Positions 16,614 to 24,341 of a stretch of 64,000 nt of DNA are shown piece after piece. The DNA is taken from assembly GCA_902779575.1 (NCBI GenBank), contig CACZBW010000010.1:1-64000 (forward strand). The letters are read 5' to 3'. The first letter of the stretch is position 1. Every line of letters starts with the position of its first letter. The notes under the pieces are model-generated. The model had not been told where the DNA came from. It worked only from the letters and a program-made list of their open reading frames with translations, and did no database searches. The translations under genes and the position numbers were made by a program. The DNA comes from an uncultured Lachnospiraceae bacterium (GTDB lineage: Bacteria > Bacillota > Clostridia > Lachnospirales > Lachnospiraceae).

Positions 16614-18086
16614 TCACCACTTGCGGATACTCGATACCGGCTCGCTGGTAAGATCCACGCCAAGCCTGTGGAAGATATGCCGGTCCACCTCGGTCAGCAT
16701 AACGGAAGTATGAACCTGGCAGCCCTTCAGTCTCGGGATCTGCTCCAGGGATTCACGCGCGTTCAGATCGCCGCGGGAAGCCAGGGCAAGCGCGATCAGC
16801 ACCTCGTCGGTATGAAGGCGGGGATTCTTTCCATGCAGGAAGCGCACCTTCAGATCCTGGATCGGTACGATCGCTTCCGGTGTAATGAGGCGGACGTCGT
16901 GGCTGACGCCGGCCAGATATTTGAGGGCGTTCAGAAGGAGCGCTGCAGAAGCCCCCAGGAAATCAGAAGTCTTGGAGGTGATAATGGTTCCGTCGGCAAG
17001 CTCGATCGCCGCCGAAGGAAGCCCGGTCTCCTCTGCCCTCTTCTTTGCAGCCACTGTAACCGGACGGTCATCCGTAGTGATCTTCGCCTGCTTCATGATG
17101 AGCTGGATCTTAAATACCTCCTCCTCAGAAGCCTCATCGATCACAACTTTGTCTACCGTATTGTAGTAGCGGCGGATAATCTCCTGCTTCGCGGCCCTGC
17201 AGACCGCGTCGTCATCCACAATGCAGAAGCCTGCCATATTGACGCCCATATCTGTCGGGGACTTGTAGATGCTCTCCCCGTAGATTCCCTCAAACATGGC
17301 GGAAAGAACCGGGAAGATCTCGATATCCCGGTTATAGTTGACCGTAGTCTCCCCGTACGCCTCCAGATGGAAAGGATCGATCATATTGACGTCATTCAGA
17401 TCGGCCGTCGCGGCCTCGTAAGCCAGATTGACCGGATGCTTGAGCGGAAGGTTCCAGATCGGGAAGGTCTCGAACTTGGCGTATCCCGCTTTAATTCCCT
17501 TCTTATTGTCATGATAAATCTGGGACAGGCAGGTGGCCATCTTGCCGCTGCCCGGACCGGGAGCTGTCACTACCACCAGCGGTCTTGAGGTTTCGATGTA
17601 CTCATTTCTCCCGAATCCCTCCTCGCTGAGGATATGGTCCACATTCGACGGATATCCCTCGATGATATAGTGGCGGTATACACGGAACCCCTTCTTCTCC
17701 AGTTTCTCCTGGAAAAGCCTGGCGGCTTCCTGTCCGGTATAATGCGTGATGACGACAGAACTGACATAGAGTCCCCTGTCCTCAAACTTGGAAGCAAGAC
17801 GAAGCACATCCTCGTCATAGGGAATGCCGAGATCGCCGCGCATTTTGTTCTTCTCGATGTCGACGGCGCTGATCACGATAATAAGCTCCGCCAGATCCCT
17901 GAGCTGCATCAGCATCTTCAGCTTGCTGTCCGGCTCAAATCCCGGAAGGACACGGGACGCGTGCAGATCATCAAAAAGCTTGCCCCCGAATTCCAGGTAA
18001 AGCTTATCCCCGAATTTGCTGATCCGCTCTTTTATATGTTCCGACTGAATCTTCAGGTATTTCTCATTATCAAAGCCTGTCCCCAT
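16614..18086 (-). CDS. DUF1846 family protein
   Basis: A 490-residue cytoplasmic protein matching the DUF1846 family, which is widespread in Firmicutes and has no settled function. The start MGTGFDNEKYLKIQSEHIKERI and the end SSIRKW match the family's usual length. A glycine-rich P-loop-like motif APGPGSGK lies near residue 175, followed by the conserved IWNLPLKHPVNLAYEAAT segment, and DMGVNMAGFCI around residue 285. The family has been suggested to bind nucleotides; that is not shown by this sequence. It lies downstream of the nucleotidyltransferase gene, separated by a hairpin. Confidence 0.88.
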   Translation of the reverse strand: MGTGFDNEKYLKIQSEHIKERISKFGDKLYLEFGGKLFDDLHASRVLPGFEPDSKLKMLMQLRDLAELIIVISAVDIEKNKMRGDLGIPYDEDVLRLASKFEDRGLYVSSVVITHYTGQEAARLFQEKLEKKGFRVYRHYIIEGYPSNVDHILSEEGFGRNEYIETSRPLVVVTAPGPGSGKMATCLSQIYHDNKKGIKAGYAKFETFPIWNLPLKHPVNLAYEAATADLNDVNMIDPFHLEAYGETTVNYNRDIEIFPVLSAMFEGIYGESIYKSPTDMGVNMAGFCIVDDDAVCRAAKQEIIRRYYNTVDKVVIDEASEEEVFKIQLIMKQAKITTDDRPVTVAAKKRAEETGLPSAAIELADGTIITSKTSDFLGASAALLLNALKYLAGVSHDVRLITPEAIVPIQDLKVRFLHGKNPRLHTDEVLIALALASRGDLNARESLEQIPRLKGCQVHTSVMLTEVDRHIFHRLGVDLTSEPVSSIRKW

Positions 18087-18125
18087 ATAAAACCAATTCC
18101 TCCTGAAAATCTGTCATTGCAGTCC

Positions 18126-18151
18126 GGAAACACTGATAAGGCAGTGTTTCC
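18126..18151. other. Intergenic hairpin between the nucleotidyltransferase and DUF1846 genes
   Basis: GGAAACACTG and CAGTGTTTCC are perfect 10-bp arms with a 6-nt loop. There is no T run on the minus strand, so it looks like an mRNA stabiliser or processing site rather than a full terminator. Confidence 0.45.
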
Positions 18152-18168
18152 CTTAAATATTGTCTGAT

Positions 18169-19188
18169 TCAGAAGCTCCACAGCGGAGAAGGATAGCTTC
18201 CTTCCTCCGTCAGTTTCCGGAAATTCTCCCGGACAGCTTCGATATCGTCCTGGTATGTTACGCCAAACCAGCGGTCGTTCGTCGGAAGCACGTCAACCCT
18301 TGCCTCTCCCTTTTTCAGCATACGGTCAATAATCGTCGGCAGGAGGAACTCCGTAGTCAGCAGATCCCCCTTCCCGGTATGTGCTTCCAGGAAGTCACGA
18401 AAACGGCTCTCCAGCGTTCCGGTAAACTCCGGCATAAAGCCCCACATATTCATCGATACAAGGGTCTCCGGATCAAGAATCTGAAGCGTTCCGTCCTCTC
18501 CGGGCGCAGCTGCTCCTCCCTCGTGGCGGATGATCCCTCTGGTTTCCAGTACCCCTGTGAGTTCCCCGGCTTCATTCCGAAGGCAGAGGCCTCTGGTGAC
18601 GCCGCCGTGCTCCGACAGAGTATTCTTCAGAATAAAGCCTGCCATGCAGACCTCGTAGAAAGATCCGGCTTCCCCGGTCCGGCTGCCGCCGGTCCTGTTC
18701 TCTTCACTGCAAAAGCCGGATGCTTTCTCTCCCTGCACATATCTTCTGCGTGCCCTGTCCGTCAGATAATCATGGATCAGAACATAGGCGTCTTTCCCAT
18801 AATAATCATCCGCGTTTATCACGCAGAAGGGTTCATGAAGAAGATCTCTGCAGGCAAGAATCGCCTGTCCGGTTCCCCATGGCTTTTTCCTGCCTTCCGG
18901 GAAAGAAAACCCTTCCGGCAGATCTTCCTTTTCCTGAAAGGCGTAAGCAACCTCTACATGTTTTTCAATTCTGCTTCCGATGACCTGGCGGAAATCCTCC
19001 TCCAGATCTTTCCGGATCACAAATACAACTTTGTGAAATCCTGCTTCTATGGCATCATGGATGGAATAATCAATGATAATCTCTCCGGACGGGCCAAAGC
19101 TTGTCAGCTGTTTGATCCCCTGCCCGAACCTGCTGCCGATCCCCGCCGCCATGATCACAAGTGTCGGTCTGATTTCCCTGTTTTCCAT
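18169..19188 (-). CDS. Sugar-phosphate nucleotidyltransferase family protein
   Basis: A 339-residue protein with the NTP_transferase fold. The N-terminal nucleotide loop is visible as MAAGIGSRFG (13-22), followed by KQLTSFGPSGE and, near residue 118, the metal-binding INADDYYG. The conserved GTGQAILACRDL segment also fits. A second half without clear motifs (about 190-339) resembles the extended versions found in Lachnospiraceae. Such enzymes transfer NMP to sugar-1-phosphate or phosphocholine-type acceptors; the acceptor is not predictable. It lies upstream of the DUF1846 gene on the same strand. Confidence 0.82.
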   Translation of the reverse strand: MENREIRPTLVIMAAGIGSRFGQGIKQLTSFGPSGEIIIDYSIHDAIEAGFHKVVFVIRKDLEEDFRQVIGSRIEKHVEVAYAFQEKEDLPEGFSFPEGRKKPWGTGQAILACRDLLHEPFCVINADDYYGKDAYVLIHDYLTDRARRRYVQGEKASGFCSEENRTGGSRTGEAGSFYEVCMAGFILKNTLSEHGGVTRGLCLRNEAGELTGVLETRGIIRHEGGAAAPGEDGTLQILDPETLVSMNMWGFMPEFTGTLESRFRDFLEAHTGKGDLLTTEFLLPTIIDRMLKKGEARVDVLPTNDRWFGVTYQDDIEAVRENFRKLTEEGSYPSPLWSF

Positions 19189-19483
19189 ACTGAATTCCCC
19201 ACCCGCTTCTGTTTCAGCGTTAAAACTGATTTTTACCCTGCGCTCCCGCTAGGTTTTTTCCATACAAATCAGACCGGACAACCTGTAACGTTTCGCTGCC
19301 GCCAAAACGCACATCGCTGTCAACGGTCTTTTATCAGTGAACAAATGAATTACAGTCTGACAATTTCCACGGTCCACGGGCAGCAGTCCTGCCCGTTCAA
19401 TATTGCTAGTTTACTACAGGAAAGCGTTTTCCGCAAGAATGATCTCCTGCCTGATCCGATACCTGTTTATCTGCAAAAAAGAC
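19189..19483. other. Intergenic stretch without a recognised gene
   Basis: No ribosome site with a convincing frame and no repeat was seen. It should contain the minus-strand promoter of the nucleotidyltransferase gene, but no clear -35/-10 pair was identified. Confidence 0.4.
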
Positions 19484-19512
19484 TTGCCAAAAGCGGATTA
19501 AGCTATTATAAT
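19484..19512 (+). promoter_or_regulatory. Sigma-A promoter of tRNA-Thr
   Basis: TTGCCA (19484-19489) and a consensus TATAAT (19507-19512) with a 17-bp spacer, 20 bp upstream of the mature tRNA. Confidence 0.85.
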
Positions 19513-19532
19513 AACAACGTTGCTAAGGCACT

Positions 19533-19605
19533 GCCGGAATAGCTCAGTTGGCAGAGCGACGCATTCGTAATGCGTAGGTCGCCGGTTCGAGCCCGGCTTT
19601 CGGCT
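19533..19605 (+). tRNA. tRNA-Thr (anticodon CGU)
   Basis: A complete cloverleaf of 73 nt. The acceptor GCCGGAA pairs with TTTCGGC (one G-U). The D arm contains GCTC-AGTTGGCA-GAGC, the anticodon stem is ACGCA/TGCGT with loop TTCGTAA (anticodon CGT), and the T arm is GCCGG-TTCGAGC-CCGGC. CCA is not encoded. It is a single-gene unit between its own promoter and terminator. Confidence 0.96.
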
Positions 19606-19612
19606 TTGTCAG

Positions 19613-19648
19613 ACAGACATACAGGTTCTCCTGTATGTCTGTTTTTTT
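19613..19648 (+). terminator. Intrinsic terminator of tRNA-Thr
   Basis: AGACATACAGG and CCTGTATGTCT form a perfect 11-bp stem with a TTCT loop, followed by GTTTTTTT. Confidence 0.92.
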
Positions 19649-19730
19649 ATTCCCTGATACAGACTGTCATGCCTGCCGGTTTCCAGTCTGACCTTGTTCC
19701 GTAATATCATCCACAGGCTGTCCGCAGAAG

Positions 19731-19772
19731 AAAAGAAGCAGAGTGCCCGTTTCCGGCCTCTGCTCCTTTTAT
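19731..19772. terminator. Bidirectional terminator between the tRNA and aquaporin genes
   Basis: AGCAGAG plus GCC pair with GGC plus CTCTGCT (one bulged T), flanked by A-rich and T-rich tracts. It can end the minus-strand aquaporin transcript. A further hairpin, CCGGACA/TGTCCGG, lies at 19792-19812, closer to the stop. Confidence 0.6.
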
Positions 19773-19837
19773 TTCTTTATTCTGTTTCCTTCCGGACAAA
19801 AATGTCCGGTAAGGAGTGAAGCGCCAGCTGATAACGA

Positions 19838-20548
19838 TCAGTCATTCCCGCTTTCCGCCGCCGCAGCCGCTTCCGCCTCAGCCTTTTTATGGCCGGCCCA
19901 GAGATAACTCCAGATCAGGGCTGCCAGGATTCCTCCGATCATCGGAGCGACCAGGAATACCCAGATGCAGTCCAGTGCCTCTCCGCCGAGCATAAGCGCG
20001 GGTCCGAGGGAACGGGCCGGATTGACAGAAGTTCCGGTGAAATAGATACCGATCAGATGAACCAGGGTAAGAGCCCCGCCGATCACCAGTCCGGCCACCT
20101 GGCTGTTGGCAATCTTGCTCGTTGCTCCGAGAACCGCGAGGACAAAGATACAGGTCAGGACCACTTCGATCGCGAAAGATTTGCCGGGATCCCCTTCAAA
20201 CAGGCCGTTGCAGCCAAGCCCGAGTCCTGTTCCGATAATGCTGCGCAGAACAGCCGCGCCGGCGATACCGCCAAGAAACTGTGCCGCAAGATAGCCGATA
20301 AAATCCGTGAAACTCATCCCGCCGGAAAGCAGAACGCCGATCGATACAGCCGGGTTGATGTGGCAGCCGGACACATTGCCGATGGAATATGCCATCGCGA
20401 CGATCACAAGGCCGAAGGCCAGCGCCGTAAGAATATAAGCCGCATTCGCTTCCGCGCTGCAGCCTGTAACGGCCGCAACCCCGCAGGCTACGAATACCAG
20501 GACAAATGTCCCGAGAAATTCCGCAACCATCTTCCTGATACCTTCCAT
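19838..20548 (-). CDS. Aquaporin (MIP family)
   Basis: A 236-residue channel with six hydrophobic helices and both half-helix motifs: NPA at 65-67 in GCHINPAV and NPA at 176-178 in SVNPARS. The selectivity-filter arginine R179 follows the second NPA, and H164 in TLVHLIG is at the position typical of water-selective AqpZ-type channels rather than glycerol facilitators. The C-terminus is an Ala/Glu-rich tail. AGGAGG lies ten bases before ATG 20548. Water is the likely main substrate, by family rule. Confidence 0.92.
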   Translation of the reverse strand: MEGIRKMVAEFLGTFVLVFVACGVAAVTGCSAEANAAYILTALAFGLVIVAMAYSIGNVSGCHINPAVSIGVLLSGGMSFTDFIGYLAAQFLGGIAGAAVLRSIIGTGLGLGCNGLFEGDPGKSFAIEVVLTCIFVLAVLGATSKIANSQVAGLVIGGALTLVHLIGIYFTGTSVNPARSLGPALMLGGEALDCIWVFLVAPMIGGILAALIWSYLWAGHKKAEAEAAAAAESGND

Positions 20549-20681
20549 AACATTTTCCTCCTCTCAGTTCGAAAACCAACTCTCCCGCCGCAGCCCGCTC
20601 TGACAGCAGCAGCCGCAGCTTTTCCTCATAAAGGGGATTCTGATGAAAACCCCTGAAGAAACAAATATCGCTGTCTCTGTC

Positions 20682-21614
20682 TCAGGCGGCTGCCAGAAGG
20701 CCGCCGAACATATTGGAATATCCTCCTGTCGACGTTGAGAAGTTCGTAATTCCTTCAACAATCTGGATCACCGAAGTTCCATCATAGATAATGTTCCCAT
20801 TGGAATCCTTTGAAATGCCGTAGATATACAGAGTGCCTGAGACAGTACCGTAATTTCTCTGATAGGAAACCGTCATATACGACTTTTTCGGATCCGCTTC
20901 TTTTACCTCCTGGCCCTGGCCGATGTATCCCGCACTGATATCGAGTTCTTCCATCAGTTTTACGGCTGTGAGCTGCGGAACTGTCTTCCCGACCAGTGTC
21001 GAAAGGTTCCCGGCCAGGAAGAAACATCCTTTATTGTTGAAATACAGTTCTATGGCCGGATTCCCAAGCGAAAGCGTATTCATGCCGCTCACGGAACCCA
21101 CCTTCACTGTTGTGACCGATATATATTTGTTCCTGACCTGGTCCAGGCTCATCCCCAGCAGGCCAAGAATGTCATTATTCAAAAAATAACTCTTCACTTT
21201 TACAGCCGGAGCAGGTGCAGCTGCTGCCTGGTTACCGGTTGTAACGGTGACAACAGAACTCCAGGGACCGAACTCTTTTGATCCGTCCGCCTTATAAAAA
21301 CCCCTGGCTCTTACATAATAAGTTGTATTATAATCAAGGTCCGTGAATTTAATGCTCAGTTTGGCTTTACTCTTCGTCTCCACAATATTGGTAAATGAGG
21401 AATTCAGAGAAATCTGATAACGGTACTTGTTCGCGCCGGCAACAGAAGTCGCGGAAACCGTTACTTTATTGCCGCTGGCTGTCGCCGTAACAGCGGGCGC
21501 GCTCACTACGGCCGCCTTTGCGGTGCCGACCGGAAGAATAAACATGAGTAGTGCCGTCAGAAAAGCGGCCGGGAGAAGTAAAAAATGCAGAGATACAGAA
21601 TTGCCCCGTTTCAT
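20682..21614 (-). CDS. Secreted fibronectin type III protein
   Basis: A 310-residue protein with a signal peptide (MKRGNSVSLHF, hydrophobic run, likely cleavage after GTAKA). One FN3-like domain spans about 37-128, with GANKYRYQIS and TTYYVRARGF strands. After an Ala/Pro linker, a C-terminal domain of about 170 residues has no family I recognise and ends in an Ala/Gly tail. There is no LPxTG motif, lipobox or transmembrane anchor, so it should be released or held by non-covalent binding. AAGGAGGG precedes ATG 21614. Three palindromic sites lie 90-215 bp upstream, which suggests strong control. Role unknown. Confidence 0.78.
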   Translation of the reverse strand: MKRGNSVSLHFLLLPAAFLTALLMFILPVGTAKAAVVSAPAVTATASGNKVTVSATSVAGANKYRYQISLNSSFTNIVETKSKAKLSIKFTDLDYNTTYYVRARGFYKADGSKEFGPWSSVVTVTTGNQAAAAPAPAVKVKSYFLNNDILGLLGMSLDQVRNKYISVTTVKVGSVSGMNTLSLGNPAIELYFNNKGCFFLAGNLSTLVGKTVPQLTAVKLMEELDISAGYIGQGQEVKEADPKKSYMTVSYQRNYGTVSGTLYIYGISKDSNGNIIYDGTSVIQIVEGITNFSTSTGGYSNMFGGLLAAA

Positions 21615-21700
21615 AGATCAAGCCCTCCTTATTAATCATACATACAGCCCGGGTATACTCTCCCCTGCTGCAGCTGTCCCCTTCCTGCTTCTTCCGCTGC

Positions 21701-21827
21701 CTGTATGCCCTTAACATACAGAAAAATCATACTACAAAATGCTTACCATGATACATCAGCCGTACGCCCTTAACATACGGAACATGCCGCGGTCCGCGTC
21801 TTCATGCCATATGCTTTGAACATACGG
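21701..21827. promoter_or_regulatory. Three copies of a 21-bp palindrome upstream of the FN3 gene
   Basis: Copies begin at 21701, 21760 and 21807. The first is a perfect CTGTATG-N7-CATACAG. The second (CCGTACG-N7-CATACGG) and third (CCATATG-N7-CATACGG) match in six of seven arm pairs. The central seven bases are CCCTTAA, CCCTTAA and CTTTGAA. Copies two and three share a following ACATGC(C/T)GC block. The uniform arm and centre lengths argue for a dimeric regulator's operator array. Confidence 0.6.
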
Positions 21828-22071
21828 AGCATGCTGCAGTGAATGCAAACGTCCGGAAAAACACTGCGGGAAACCCGTATATCTTCCTGTCTCTCCGGTG
21901 AAGCAAGACTATCCCTATATTAAACGAAAAATGAACTGAATTCAATATCTTTTACTGGAATTTAGCCATTATTACAAGAATTTTACAGAAAGAATCCTCA
22001 GTCCATTTTCCCGCGAAAATACCCTGCAGACCGATCTCCGCACGCTCCTGCAGACAATCGGAAAAAGAGTC
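21828..22071. other. Intergenic stretch upstream of the lysozyme promoter
   Basis: Together with 21615-21827 this forms a 650-bp divergent region. Apart from the three palindromes and the plus-strand promoter at 22072, no gene, repeat or RNA motif was recognised. Confidence 0.4.
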
Positions 22072-22100
22072 TTGATTCTTTTTGCAAGTTAGTGTATCAT
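22072..22100 (+). promoter_or_regulatory. Sigma-A promoter of the lysozyme gene
   Basis: TTGATT (22072-22077) and TATCAT (22095-22100) with a 17-bp spacer. The predicted leader is about 160 nt and can fold: ACAGAA/TTCTGT (22199-22223) encloses CCGTAT (22210-22215), which is complementary to ATACGG at 22108-22113. Confidence 0.65.
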
Positions 22101-22265
22101 AGGGGCCATACGGGATATTTAATAATTTTGTAACACTTCCGTAAAGAAGATTTTATTTCCCCACAGGCAGGTCCTCCTGCCGCGGAAAGCAGAACCGCAC
22201 AGAATCTGACCGTATAGTTCTGTTCCGGGGATAATCGCAGAAATGCAGTGTAAAGGAGTACGGTT

Positions 22266-22985
22266 TTGAAAAGAAAAAATGTTTTATCGATGATTCTCGC
22301 ATGTACGCTTCTCACGCAGGGATGCTTTGCCGTTCCGGTTTTCTCTGCTCCGATCCAGGTCGCCACTTCCTCCGAAAGCGGTTATGATGAGGACGAACCG
22401 GCAGATTATAACGCCTCTGCGATCCAGTCACGCAATGAAACGACCGGACTTACAAAGGATGAGGAAAACTCTCTTGAAGCCGAGGCCATCAACGCCGCCG
22501 GCAATTCTTCCTCCTCTTCTTCCTCTTCGGGCAGCGTTCAGCAGAAGCTCAATGAGAAGAAGATCTTCGAATTCATGGTAAAGGAACTCGGGCTTAACAA
22601 CGCCGCTGCTACCGGCGTCCTGGCGAATATCAAGGCGGAATCCTCTTTCCGCACGGACGCGCTGGGAGACGGAGGAACTTCCTACGGGATCTGCCAGTGG
22701 CACAACGGCCGCTGGAGCAATCTTAAGAAGTACTGCCCGGACTCCTGGAAGACCCTGGAAGGACAGCTCCGTTTCCTCAAGATGGAACTTCAGACCGGAT
22801 ATGTAAAGACACTGAAGGCGCTCCAGAGCGTGTCCAACAACACTGCCGGCGCTTACAAGGCCGCCTATTACTGGTGCGTCCTCTTCGAGATGCCGGATCA
22901 TAAGCAGCAGAGAGGCAGAACCCGCGGCGAGATCGCAGTGACACAGTTCTGGCCGACATACAGGACTTACAAACCGGAACAGTAA
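22266..22985 (+). CDS. Secreted phage-tail-type lysozyme
   Basis: A 239-residue protein starting at TTG 22266, which is chosen because AAAGGAG lies seven bases upstream. A signal peptide (MKRKNVLSMILACTLLTQG) is followed by an acidic region and a serine run (about 80-88). The C-terminal domain (about 95-235) matches the Phage_lysozyme2 (tail-tip lysozyme) family: FEFMVKELGLNNAAATGVLANIKAESS with the likely catalytic Glu, then GTSYGICQWHNGRW. It would cut peptidoglycan outside the cell. LTQGC resembles a lipobox only weakly, so release is more likely. It has its own promoter and a strong terminator. Confidence 0.87.
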   Translation: MKRKNVLSMILACTLLTQGCFAVPVFSAPIQVATSSESGYDEDEPADYNASAIQSRNETTGLTKDEENSLEAEAINAAGNSSSSSSSSGSVQQKLNEKKIFEFMVKELGLNNAAATGVLANIKAESSFRTDALGDGGTSYGICQWHNGRWSNLKKYCPDSWKTLEGQLRFLKMELQTGYVKTLKALQSVSNNTAGAYKAAYYWCVLFEMPDHKQQRGRTRGEIAVTQFWPTYRTYKPEQ

Positions 22986-23070
22986 TCTTCTGAAGCATTC
23001 CGTCAGAAGAGTCCTTCTTCGCGCAGAAGCGTTTCAGCAGCAGAGAAGTTTCAATCTCAGAATCATGATT

Positions 23071-23108
23071 ACGGCCATGCATGTGGATTCATGCATGGCC
23101 GTTTTTTT
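23071..23108 (+). terminator. Intrinsic terminator of the lysozyme gene
   Basis: ACGGCCATGCATG and CATGCATGGCCGT form a perfect 13-bp stem with a 6-nt loop and a T7 tail. The 3' arm overlaps the last codons of the convergent uridine kinase gene. Confidence 0.93.
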
Positions 23109-23718
23109 CCAGATGATACCTGACCCGGTTCATCACCATATCCAGCGCTACCTGGTTCTGTCCGCCTTTCGGAATGATAATATCCGCGTACCGCTTTGAC
23201 GGTTCCACAAAAGCTTCATGCATCGGCTTTACCGTAGTGAGATACTGGCCGATCACGCTGTCGAGGGAACGCCCTCTCTCCTTCACGTCCCGGAGAATTC
23301 TGCGCAGGATCCTCACGTCCGCGTCCGCGTCCACATAAATTTTGATATCCATCAGATCTCTGAGCCGTTTCTCATGGAAAATCAGAATTCCCTCCACGAC
23401 GATTACCTTGGTCGGCCGGATCGGGATGGTCGTCTCCTTCCGGTCGTAAGCGGCATAATCATACTCCGGACTCTCGATGGTCTTTCCCTCCTTCAGGGAC
23501 CTCAGATTCTCCTCCATCAGATCCGTATCGAACGCGTCGGGATGGTCATAGTTCAGCATGACGCGCTCCTCGAAACTGTATTCCCTGTAAGGCTTGTAAT
23601 AATTGTCATGATAGATGACCGTCACATCATCCCCGAAGCGTTCCGCCAGCTTCCTTGTGATCGTAGTCTTCCCGCTTCCGGTTCCGCCCGCTATGCCGAT
23701 TATCATGATATCGCTCAT
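23089..23718 (-). CDS. udk: Uridine kinase
   Basis: Phosphorylates uridine and cytidine to UMP and CMP. ATG 23718 gives MSDIMIIGIAGGTGSGKTT with the Walker A loop at GGTGSGKT; the frame extends eight codons upstream, where it would overlap the stop of the small gene. Further family motifs are IYHDNYYK, NYDHPDAFD and VVEGILIF. The length (209 residues) is normal. Its last codons lie in the terminator hairpin of the convergent lysozyme gene. Confidence 0.9.
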   Translation of the reverse strand: MSDIMIIGIAGGTGSGKTTITRKLAERFGDDVTVIYHDNYYKPYREYSFEERVMLNYDHPDAFDTDLMEENLRSLKEGKTIESPEYDYAAYDRKETTIPIRPTKVIVVEGILIFHEKRLRDLMDIKIYVDADADVRILRRILRDVKERGRSLDSVIGQYLTTVKPMHEAFVEPSKRYADIIIPKGGQNQVALDMVMNRVRYHLEKNGHA

Positions 23719-23738
23719 CCTGACACCCCCGCTTCCTG

Positions 23739-23846
23739 TCATTTCTTTTTCTTTGCGTTTTTGCGCTCCAGAGCGGCAAGCTGCTGCCTCATCTTCTTGA
23801 CTGCGGCTTCCTTGCTGTCCTTGTTCTTGCGCCCCATCTTACTCAT
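23739..23846 (-). CDS. Very small basic protein upstream of uridine kinase
   Basis: A 35-codon frame from ATG 23846 to TGA 23739, reading MSKMGRKNKDSKEAAVKKMR, then a Gln/Leu-rich helix and a lysine tail ending AKKKK. AGGAGG lies ten bases upstream. Its stop lies 20 bp before the udk start, so the two are probably co-transcribed. About a third of the residues are Lys or Arg and the chain is predicted helical. It may bind nucleic acid, but no family was recognised. It could also be a leader ORF. Confidence 0.55.
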   Translation of the reverse strand: MSKMGRKNKDSKEAAVKKMRQQLAALERKNAKKKK

Positions 23847-23995
23847 AGATCCATAGCCTCCTGTTGTTCATTTCATAAAATAGATTGCGTCACCAAAAAC
23901 CTCGTTGAAAAAATGTTTTATACATTTTTGCATGCCGTACTTTTAGAGGGCGTATCATAAAAACACTATCTCATTTATACATCTTCCCGGCGCCC

Positions 23996-24275
23996 CCGGT
24001 CAACTCCCTCTGTCCCGCCGCCACAGCCCGCTCTCCCCTGTCCCGCTGCCGCAGCCGGTGCTGTTCTGTCCGCCCGCAGACGGCGCTCCTTCGTCCCGCT
24101 GCCGGCTCTCTCCTGTCCACCCGCCGTAGCCGGCTCTCCTCCGTCTCACTGCCGCAGCCGCCGCTGTTCTGTCCGCCCGCTGCCGGCTCTCTCCTGTCCC
24201 CCTGCCGCTGCCGGCGCTGTTCTGTCCACCCGCAGTCGGCGCTCCCCTGTCCCGCTGCGGCCGGTACCCCTTCTG
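23996..24275. repeat. GC-rich array of about ten degenerate 20-30 bp units
   Basis: Units share the core CTGTCC-C-GCTGCCG-AGCCGG with variants. Successive units end in CCGG or GGCG and begin CTCTCCTGTCC or CTGTTCTGTCC. Period and sequence drift, so it is not a CRISPR. It fills most of the 495-bp divergent region between the small gene upstream of udk and the helicase. Long minus-strand frames across it (Arg/Gly/Ala/Gln-rich) are consequences of the repeat. The remaining part, 23847-23995, is A/T-rich with no recognised element. Confidence 0.75.
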
Positions 24276-24278
24276 CTC

Positions 24279-24307
24279 TTGCCACATTTCTTAATATAGT
24301 CTATTAT
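24279..24307 (+). promoter_or_regulatory. Sigma-A promoter overlapping the first in-frame ATG of the helicase
   Basis: TTGCCA (24279-24284) and TATTAT (24302-24307) with a 17-bp spacer. The -10 box overlaps ATG 24306, so that ATG cannot be the start if this promoter is used. Transcription would begin near 24314, leaving a short leader with GGAG at 24332 before ATG 24342. Confidence 0.7.
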
Positions 24308-24341
24308 GGTCCGGTACGAAATGCATGCACCGGAGATATCC

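Noticed and set aside
18160-19542. Plus-strand open frame of 460 codons opposite the nucleotidyltransferase gene
   Set aside because: The opposite strand holds the conserved enzyme, and the frame runs into the tRNA-Thr gene; no motifs.
23996-24275. CRISPR array
   Set aside because: Units are degenerate, vary in length and have no alternating unique spacers; no cas genes nearby.
23971-24287. Minus-strand open frames of about 100 codons in the GC-rich array
   Set aside because: Arg/Gly/Ala/Gln-rich products simply translate the repeat, and they run in more than one frame; no ribosome site.
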